Assembly (NCBI GenBank): GCA_035486355.1
Contig: DATHNE010000071.1
Coordinates: forward strand, 22,604 to 86,603
DNA from: Palsa-883 sp035486355
Lineage (GTDB): Bacteria; Pseudomonadota; Alphaproteobacteria; Acetobacterales; Acetobacteraceae
Reading direction: 5' to 3'
DNA length: 64,000 bases
Shown here: piece by piece, positions 58,341-64,000 of the stretch
Numbering within the stretch: position 1 is the stretch's first letter
How the letters are laid out: each line of letters begins with the position of its first letter
Position numbers and translations under genes: made by a program
Notes under the pieces: generated by a model
Told to the model about the DNA's origin: nothing
The model's database searches: none
Seen by the model: only the letters and a program-made list of their open reading frames with translations

Positions 58341-59720
58341 ATGTCCACGACGACGCTGCCGAATGCCACCCTGCTCTCGACCTACGAATCCATCACCCCG
58401 GGCTCCGCCGCCCTCGCCGCACAGGCCCAGGCGGTGCTGCCCAGCGGGCTGGCACATGACAGCCGCAACTTCGACCCGTATCCGATCTACGTCACGCGAG
58501 CCGCCGGACCACTGAAGTGGGACGTCGATGGCAACAAGTATGTCGACTATTTCGGTGGCCATGGCGCGCTGATCCTGGGGCACAATCACCCGAAGGTGCT
58601 GGCGGCGGTGCACGCGGCGCTGGACAGGGGCACCCATTTCGGCGCCTGCCACGAGCTTGAGGTGCGCTGGGCGGAGCTGGTGTGCCAGATGGTGCCGTCG
58701 GCGGAATGCGTGCGCTTCACCTCCTCGGGCACCGAGGCGACGCTGATGGCGCTGCGGCTGGCGCGCGCCTACACCGGGCGAACCAAGCTGCTGCGCTTCC
58801 GTGGCCATTTCCACGGCTGGCACGACCACATGACCAACGGTCATCATGACCACTTCGATGGCAGCGCAAGCGCCGGGGTGTTGGGCGGCATCGCTGACCA
58901 CGTGCTGCTGTGCGATCCGAACGATACCGACGGGCTGATCAAGATCTTCGAGCAGCATCGCGACATCGCTGCGGCGATCCTGGAGCCGACGGGTGCACAT
59001 TTCGGCCGCATGCCAATCGAGCAGGCGTTCCTCAAGACGCTGCGCACGCTGACCAAGGATACCGGCACAATTCTGATCTTCGACGAGGTCGTCACCGGCT
59101 TCCGCTGTTCCCCTGGTGGCGCGCAGCAGGTGCTGGGCATCACGCCGGATATGACCACGCTGGCGAAGATCCTGGCCGGCGGCATGCCGGGCGGCGCGGT
59201 GTGCGGACGCCGCGACATCCTTGACCTGCTGGACTTCAAGCGCACCAAGGCAAAGGGGATCGAGAAGATCGCGCATCCCGGCACGTTCAACGCCAATCCG
59301 GTGTCAGCCGCGGCAGGCATCGCAACGTTGGAAATCCTGTCCACCACCGATGCCAACGCAAAGGCCAATGCCTATGGCGAGACGTTGCGCAAACGGATGA
59401 ATGAGGTGCTGCTGGAGGAGAAGGTGAAGATGGCCGTGCACGGCTCCTACTCCGGCTTCCATGTCTACACAAACCCCGACAAGGACGACATCACGCCGGG
59501 CCAGTTTGATGCGACGGCGTATATCGCCAAGATGATCAACGCGAAGAAGGACGGCTTCGCCAACGCGCTGCGGATGGGCATGTTGGTGAACGGTGTCGAT
59601 GTGAACTCCGGGCCGTCAGGCACCATCTCCGCCACGCATGGCGACGACGAGATGGCTGTCACGATCGACGCCTTCCGCAGCACCATCCGCGCGCTGAAGC
59701 GCGAAGGGGCACTATCCTGA
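58341..59720 (+). CDS. Class III aminotransferase, glutamate-1-semialdehyde aminomutase-like
   Basis: 459 aa fold-type I PLP enzyme. K276 in TTLAKILAGGMPGGAVCG is the PLP-binding Lys. VRFTSSGTEATLMALRLARA, RGHFHGWHDH and ILIFDEVVTGFR (Asp for the pyridine N) are the class III landmarks, in the pattern of glutamate-1-semialdehyde 2,1-aminomutase. That enzyme is 425-440 aa and normally kept with heme genes; this one, with an extra N-terminal 30 residues and located in a transport/catabolic cluster, is more likely an omega-amine or mutase paralogue for an unknown substrate. Confidence 0.87.
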   Translation: MSTTTLPNATLLSTYESITPGSAALAAQAQAVLPSGLAHDSRNFDPYPIYVTRAAGPLKWDVDGNKYVDYFGGHGALILGHNHPKVLAAVHAALDRGTHFGACHELEVRWAELVCQMVPSAECVRFTSSGTEATLMALRLARAYTGRTKLLRFRGHFHGWHDHMTNGHHDHFDGSASAGVLGGIADHVLLCDPNDTDGLIKIFEQHRDIAAAILEPTGAHFGRMPIEQAFLKTLRTLTKDTGTILIFDEVVTGFRCSPGGAQQVLGITPDMTTLAKILAGGMPGGAVCGRRDILDLLDFKRTKAKGIEKIAHPGTFNANPVSAAAGIATLEILSTTDANAKANAYGETLRKRMNEVLLEEKVKMAVHGSYSGFHVYTNPDKDDITPGQFDATAYIAKMINAKKDGFANALRMGMLVNGVDVNSGPSGTISATHGDDEMAVTIDAFRSTIRALKREGALS

Positions 59721-59753
59721 TGTAATCCACAACCACCGATAGGGAGGCAGGTT

Positions 59754-61001
59754 ATGACCACGATCAGTCGCCGTTCGACACTTCGATTGGCTGCCAGCTC
59801 CGCGCTGGCCGGACTTGCGGTACCCTCGATCTCGAGGGCAGCAGAGAAGTCCGTCACCGTGGGCATCGACCTGTCTCTCACCGGGGCGGACGCCGATACC
59901 GCGGTTCGCATCAAGGACGGGTTCCTGATGGCGATCGATGAGGCGAACGCCAAGGGCGGCCCGGCCGGCTATCACATCAATGTCCTGCTCCTCGACGACG
60001 GCACGGCGACCGCCGGGCAGTATGATCCGGCGCAGGCGGCGGTGAATGTCCGCAAAATGGTTGCGGACAAGACCTGCGTCGCGGCGCTGGGGCCCATGAG
60101 CTCCACACCCGGCAAGGCGATGTCGCCGATCTTCAGCCAGGGTGGGCTGGCGACCATCACGCCGACCTCGACCAACCCAGACATCACCGATCCGAAATTC
60201 GCCGGCCTGTACCGCCCGGCGGGGAAGGCGGTGTATTTCCGCACCGTCACCACAGATGCGTATCAGGGGCCGAATCTCGCCAACTACTTCGCCGACGTGA
60301 TCAAGGTGAAGACGATGTACGGGCTGGATGACAGCGGCGCGTACGGGATTGGCATTTCCACGGCATTCGAGAACCGTGCCGCGAAAAAGGGCATCAAAGT
60401 CCTGGGCCATGACCGGCTTGACCCCAAGGCGGCCGACTACACAGCCGCGCTGACGAAGATCAAAGGGCTCAACCCAGACCTGATCTATTACGGTGGCGAC
60501 GCGCAGGCTGGCGTGAAGCTGGCCAAGCAATCATATGACATCGTGCCGAAGATGCTGAAAGCTGGCGGCGATGGCATGTATGGGCCGTCGGTGCTGTCAG
60601 GCGCCGGCTTCCCCGCCGCGAACGGATGGTATGCAACGGTCGCCAGCCCGCACATGATCCAGCAAGACACACTGGAGCCATGGGTCAAGCGCTTCGCAGC
60701 CAAGTTCAACCTGCAGCCGTCGGATTACTCAATCACCGCGTACGACGCCGCGTTGGTTGTGCTCGACGCGATCGAGCGGGTGGCGAAGACCGGCAAGCCG
60801 GTGACACGCGAGGCAGTGCGGGATGCCATCCAGGCAAGCAAGACGAAGACGCTGCAAGGCGTGGTGTCGTTCGACGATAACGGCGACCTGACCAGCCGGG
60901 TGGTGAGCATCTTCCAGGTGCAGCATGACCCGAAATATCCCGACGACGACATCGTGCACCAGTATAAATATATTGGCGCCGCGCCGGACGAGAGCGTCTG
61001 A
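59754..61001 (+). CDS. Periplasmic binding protein, type 1 (branched-chain-amino-acid class)
   Basis: 415 aa. A twin-arginine-like signal (SRRSTLRLAASSALAG, residues 5-20) is followed by the LivJ/Leu-binding protein fold: VTVGIDLSLTGADADTAVRI, DKTCVAALGPMSSTPGKAMS, ITPTSTNPDITDP and DLIYYGGDAQAGVKLAKQS. Such proteins usually deliver amino acids or amides to LivHMGF-type transporters. None is in the window, so its partner lies elsewhere or beyond the right edge. It sits 33 bp after the aminotransferase gene and 89 bp before the PLP enzyme. Confidence 0.85.
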   Translation: MTTISRRSTLRLAASSALAGLAVPSISRAAEKSVTVGIDLSLTGADADTAVRIKDGFLMAIDEANAKGGPAGYHINVLLLDDGTATAGQYDPAQAAVNVRKMVADKTCVAALGPMSSTPGKAMSPIFSQGGLATITPTSTNPDITDPKFAGLYRPAGKAVYFRTVTTDAYQGPNLANYFADVIKVKTMYGLDDSGAYGIGISTAFENRAAKKGIKVLGHDRLDPKAADYTAALTKIKGLNPDLIYYGGDAQAGVKLAKQSYDIVPKMLKAGGDGMYGPSVLSGAGFPAANGWYATVASPHMIQQDTLEPWVKRFAAKFNLQPSDYSITAYDAALVVLDAIERVAKTGKPVTREAVRDAIQASKTKTLQGVVSFDDNGDLTSRVVSIFQVQHDPKYPDDDIVHQYKYIGAAPDESV

Positions 61002-61090
61002 CACGGGCCATGCCGGCGCGGCCGGGCTTGACCGGCCGCGTCGGAACGCCATCCGATACCTTAACCTACGACCCAAGGAGCCTTACCCCG

Positions 61091-62590
61091 ATGAATGACG
61101 TCCCGGCCGAGACCCGCAACACCAACCCGTACCTGGCGTTGGGAGTCCGGCCGTTCATCAATTGCGCCAGCGTGCGCACCGCGCATTCCGGCAGCCTGAT
61201 GCTACCGGAGGTGCGCGCCGCCGTCGCGCAGGCCTCGCGACAGTTCGTCAGCCTGGACGAGCTGATGCAAGGCGCCATGATGCGCATCGCGGAGCTGACC
61301 GGGTCGGAATGCGGCATGGTGACCTGCGGCAGTGCCGCAGCGCTGACGCTGGCCACGACGGCCTGCGTCGCCGGCAATGACCCGGCAAAGATTTTGCGCC
61401 TGCCGTTCACCGATGGCTGGGTGAACCGGGTGATCCTGATGAAGAACCAGCGGTTCTCCTATGATCAGGCGGTCCGCATGGTAGGCACGCATATCGTCGA
61501 GATCAGCTCCATCGCCGAGCTGGATGAGGCGCTGATTGAGCCGGTGGCGATGATCCTCGTGTTGGGCAACCAGGACGAGACCTCAGCCGTGAAGCTGGAG
61601 GATTTCATCGCACGGGCGAAGCCACGGGGCATTCCCGTGCTGGTCGATGCGGCCTCCGAGCACATCGAGAAGCCGAGCCCCTATCTGACGCGCGGTGCCG
61701 ACATGGTGATCTATAGCGGCGGCAAGTTCCTGCGCGGGCCGCAGACCAGCGGGCTGCTGCTCGGCCGCAAGGACTTGATCCAGGCCGCCTGGCGCAACGC
61801 CTCGCCGCATCAGGGTTTCGCGCGCGGAATGAAGGTGTCGAAGGAGGACGTGATCGGCGTGCTCGCGGCGCTAGAGGTGTGGTTCGAGCATCGCGACCCG
61901 GCGGTGGAGCTGAAGCGCTGGAATGACGATGTGGCGACCATTGCCGGGCGGCTGACGATGCCGGGTGTTAGCACGAAGGTGGTCCCGCCCAAGGGTGTGG
62001 TGAAGGTGCCGCGGCTGGTGGTGAGCTGGGACAACGCGACGTTCCCGTTCGACGGCGAAACGCTGCGCTTGCGCGTGTTGGATGGCGAGCCGCGGGTGAT
62101 GCTGGACGACATGGCCACCACGGCGAACGCGGTGGAGGTGGATCCGTTCGGATTGCAGGCGGGAGAGGCCGATCAGGTCGGCCGCGCGATTGCGGCGGCG
62201 CTGATGATTCCCGCCGCGGCGACCGCGCCGGCCCCGGCGCCGAAGACCGACATCTCCGGCGCCTGGGATGTGCAGGTCTCGTTCCTGCATGGGGCGCGGA
62301 CGCACCGGCTGACATTGCAGCAGCAAGGTGGCTCCATTACTGGCAGTCAGACATCGCAGCAGTTTGACGGCCCGGTCAGCGGCAGTCTTTGCGCGGACGG
62401 CGTGCACCTCGAGTTCCGCACCCGGTATGAAGGCGCGACGATCTTCTACTCGTTGGATGGCAACGTCGCGGATGGAAGGATGAAGGGCACGGTTGAACTC
62501 GGGACAGCCAGTGACCACCATCAAGGTCCGATCAACAAGTCACAGTTCGGCACCGGCGCGTTCCAGGCGGTGCGGGCGGGGGCAGCGTGA
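61091..62590 (+). CDS. SelA-like PLP-dependent enzyme with an extra C-terminal beta domain
   Basis: 499 aa. The first 390 residues match the SelA/DgaE-like fold-type I group: FINCASVRTAHSGSLMLPE, LTGSECGMVTCGSAAALTLA, PVLVDAASEHIEKPSPY and YSGGKFLRGPQTSGLLLGR with K212 as the PLP Lys. SelA itself needs a C-terminal RNA-binding part and selD nearby; neither is present, so selenocysteine synthesis is unlikely and an amino-acid or sugar-amine lyase role more so. Residues 400-495 (ISGAWDVQVSFLHG onward) form a separate all-beta module, probably a ligand-binding barrel. AAGGAG lies before the ATG. Its stop overlaps the DUF1445 gene start. Confidence 0.85.
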   Translation: MNDVPAETRNTNPYLALGVRPFINCASVRTAHSGSLMLPEVRAAVAQASRQFVSLDELMQGAMMRIAELTGSECGMVTCGSAAALTLATTACVAGNDPAKILRLPFTDGWVNRVILMKNQRFSYDQAVRMVGTHIVEISSIAELDEALIEPVAMILVLGNQDETSAVKLEDFIARAKPRGIPVLVDAASEHIEKPSPYLTRGADMVIYSGGKFLRGPQTSGLLLGRKDLIQAAWRNASPHQGFARGMKVSKEDVIGVLAALEVWFEHRDPAVELKRWNDDVATIAGRLTMPGVSTKVVPPKGVVKVPRLVVSWDNATFPFDGETLRLRVLDGEPRVMLDDMATTANAVEVDPFGLQAGEADQVGRAIAAALMIPAAATAPAPAPKTDISGAWDVQVSFLHGARTHRLTLQQQGGSITGSQTSQQFDGPVSGSLCADGVHLEFRTRYEGATIFYSLDGNVADGRMKGTVELGTASDHHQGPINKSQFGTGAFQAVRAGAA

Positions 62591-63390
62591 TGGACGGCTT
62601 CGTTTCGATCGGCGTCAGCAGTGGCCGCGCGGAGCGGCTGCGCATGCGGCAGGGTCTGTTCACCGGGCCGACCTCGGGTCTGGCGCCGGGAAACGTGCAG
62701 GCAAACCTGGTGATCCTGCCGAAAGATCTGGCCAACGACTTCCTGCGCTTCGCGCAGGCCAACCCGCGACCGTGTCCGGTGCTCGGCGTAACCGATGTGG
62801 GCAGCCCGTATATTCCGTCGCTGGGCGAGGATCTTGATCTCCGCACCGACCTGCCGCGCTACCGCGTCTGGCGGCACGGTGAGCTGGTCGACGAGCCGAC
62901 CGATGTCAGCGATCTGTGGCGGGATGACCTGGTGGGGTTCGCGATCGGCTGCTCGTTCTCGTTTGAGGAGGCGCTGATTGAGGACGGCATCGAAGTGCGG
63001 CACATCGCGTGCAACACCAACGTGCCGATGTATCGCACGAATGTGGACTGCGTGCCGGCCGGCATGTTCCACGGCAAGCTGGTGGTCTCGATGCGGCCGA
63101 TGAAGCCGGCGGATGCGATCCGCGCGGTGCAGATCACCTCGCGGTTTCCCTCGGTGCATGGCGCGCCGGTGCATATCGGGCTGCCGGCGCTGATCGGCAT
63201 CAAGGATATTGCGAAGCCGGATTATGGTGACGCGGTGCCCGTTGGCGCGGACGAGCTGCCAGTGTTCTGGGCATGCGGCGTGACACCGCAGTCGGTCGTG
63301 GCGTCGGTGAAGCCCGAATTCTGCGTCACCCACGCGCCAGGCAGCATGCTGATCACCGACCTCCGCAACACCAAGCTCGCCGCGCTGTAA
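62590..63390 (+). CDS. DUF1445 (UPF0317) protein, D-glutamate-cyclase-associated family
   Basis: 266 aa, normal length. The blocks FTGPTSGLAPGNVQANLVIL, FLRFAQANPRPCPVLGVTD, RTDLPRYRVWRHGELVDEP and FAIGCSFSFEEALIEDGIEV are conserved throughout DUF1445, with RNVPMYRTN-like NTNVPMYRTNVDC and HGAPVHIGLPALIGIKDI further on. The family is called a putative hydro-lyase but lacks firm biochemistry. In animal D-glutamate cyclase (DGLUCY, formerly a UPF0317 protein) it is fused to a DUF4392 domain. ATG inside TGATG, coupled to the PLP enzyme upstream. Confidence 0.88.
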   Translation: MDGFVSIGVSSGRAERLRMRQGLFTGPTSGLAPGNVQANLVILPKDLANDFLRFAQANPRPCPVLGVTDVGSPYIPSLGEDLDLRTDLPRYRVWRHGELVDEPTDVSDLWRDDLVGFAIGCSFSFEEALIEDGIEVRHIACNTNVPMYRTNVDCVPAGMFHGKLVVSMRPMKPADAIRAVQITSRFPSVHGAPVHIGLPALIGIKDIAKPDYGDAVPVGADELPVFWACGVTPQSVVASVKPEFCVTHAPGSMLITDLRNTKLAAL

Positions 63391-63397
63391 TCCACGC

Positions 63398-64000
63398 GTG
63401 GACCGCGCGGCGCTGATCGACGCCGTCGAGGCGGTGGTTCATCGAGATGTTGGCCGCAACATCGCGCCACTGTTTGCCGCGACACGCGGAGGGTTGCGCG
63501 ATGCGGTTTCGGCCATCGCCAATACACCCGGCCCGATTGGGCTGATCACTGGCTTTTACGTGCCGGGCGGGATACCGCCCGCGGCAGAGACCGATGGACC
63601 GGTGGCAACTGCTCTGTTGGCCCGTGCGCTCCGTCGGGTGGGCATCGCGTGCCGTATCTGCACCGATGCACCCTGCGTGTCCGCATGCGTCGCCGCCCTC
63701 GCGGCAGCGGACGCGATCGATGTCGCGATCGACGTTGTGCCGTTGGGCGGCGACGTGGCGGAGGCCATAGCCACCTGGCGCGCCTATCGCGTAAAGCTGG
63801 CGATCGCGATCGAACGCTGCGGCCGCACAAAGGACGGCACGGCACGCAACATGCGGGGCGAAGATATCAGCGCTGAGACGACGTTGCTGGATGGTCTATT
63901 TCTTGCCGGGCCCTGGGATACGGCGGCAATCGGTGACGGCGGCAACGAGATTGGCACCGGCGGGTTGTCACGTGCCTTGGTCGCCGACTGCATCGCGCAC
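63398..64000 (+). CDS. DUF4392 D-glutamate cyclase-like protein, partial (right edge)
   Basis: 201 codons from a GTG 7 bp after the DUF1445 stop; the frame is open to the window edge. Family blocks are PIGLITGFYVPGGIPPAAET, IAIERCGRTKDGTARNMRGE and AIGDGGNEIGTGG, the phosphate/metal-binding loops of the DUF4392 D-glutamate cyclase fold. Characterised mammalian D-glutamate cyclase converts D-glutamate to 5-oxo-D-proline. The remainder of the C-terminus lies outside. Close spacing and the shared strand indicate one operon with the PLP enzyme and DUF1445 gene. Confidence 0.85.
   Translation, partial: MDRAALIDAVEAVVHRDVGRNIAPLFAATRGGLRDAVSAIANTPGPIGLITGFYVPGGIPPAAETDGPVATALLARALRRVGIACRICTDAPCVSACVAALAAADAIDVAIDVVPLGGDVAEAIATWRAYRVKLAIAIERCGRTKDGTARNMRGEDISAETTLLDGLFLAGPWDTAAIGDGGNEIGTGGLSRALVADCIAH

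Noticed and set aside
58341..59720. HemL for heme synthesis
   Set aside because: The family match is real, but alphaproteobacteria make 5-aminolevulinate by the HemA/Shemin route and the gene sits in a transport cluster, so a paralogue with another substrate is more likely.
61091..62590. Selenocysteine synthase (SelA)
   Set aside because: No selB, selD or tRNA-Sec nearby, no SelA N-terminal RNA-binding domain, and a beta-rich extra tail; a SelA-like PLP enzyme is a better call.
1..64000. CRISPR arrays, prophage, integrative elements, transposases
   Set aside because: No regularly spaced repeats, no integrase or transposase, and no structural phage genes were recognised.

Overview
The window looks like chromosomal DNA of a GC-rich alphaproteobacterium, most likely of the Acetobacteraceae/Rhodospirillales type (inference). 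The signs are an ATP12-type F1 assembly factor, alphaproteobacterial palindromic repeats whose shadow translations begin 'MAGLVPAI' or 'MAGTSPAMT', and an rpsM-rpsK-rpoA-rplQ block. It also carries a coenzyme F420 biosynthesis cluster, which is uncommon in Proteobacteria. No prophage, transposase, CRISPR array or plasmid function was seen.

Layout. 0-4.5 kb: two secreted glycoside hydrolases (a GH16 cut by the left edge and a clan GH-A-like enzyme), an ABM-domain protein, a higBA-type pair with a broken toxin, a broken acyltransferase-3 gene and tRNA-Leu(GAG). 4.7-13 kb: housekeeping genes lipB, acylphosphatase, atp12, asmA, an rluC/rluD-type pseudouridine synthase and rarA, then a VOC protein, a decayed VOC gene and a GlcG/HbpS-like protein. 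13.2-15.6 kb: ribosomal proteins and RNA polymerase alpha, separated from the adk/secY genes that usually precede rpsM. 16.4-20 kb: a FadB/FadJ-like fusion, an MscS channel and a flavodoxin-fold protein.

19.9-28.4 kb is the F420 region: three luciferase-like monooxygenase (LLM) enzymes, the bifunctional FO synthase cofGH (fbiC), a DUF1150 gene, and cofC-cofD-cofE reading the other way with overlapping ends. These supply FO synthesis, activation of the phospho-acid, its transfer to FO, and glutamylation. Next come a dppBCDF-type peptide ABC transporter without a binding protein, a large LVIVD-repeat secreted protein, a decayed fragment of a dppF paralogue, an MFS transporter and an ArnT-like glycosyltransferase.

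38.4-46.6 kb is a long minus-strand catabolic run: a DadA-like oxidase, a fumarylacetoacetase-fold hydrolase, an SDR, a fourth LLM enzyme, TrmO, an IlvD/Edd sugar-acid dehydratase, a proline-racemase-family enzyme with a Ser/Cys pair, and an HD protein. It fits catabolism of hydroxyproline-like or sugar-acid compounds. 46.7-64 kb is mostly plus strand: a C45 acyltransferase, an SDR lacking the catalytic Tyr, gentisate dioxygenase, a PhyH oxygenase, an NtaA-type monooxygenase with a complete polyamine-type ABC transporter, a class III aminotransferase, a type 1 binding protein, and finally a SelA-like PLP enzyme followed by separate DUF1445 and DUF4392 genes. Those last two correspond to the two parts of animal D-glutamate cyclase.

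The most interesting signals are the compact F420 cluster among five LLM enzymes and the right-edge PLP enzyme/DUF1445/DUF4392 cluster, which I read as an uncharacterised D-amino-acid pathway. Everything here rests on reading the sequence and on family knowledge; no searches were run.
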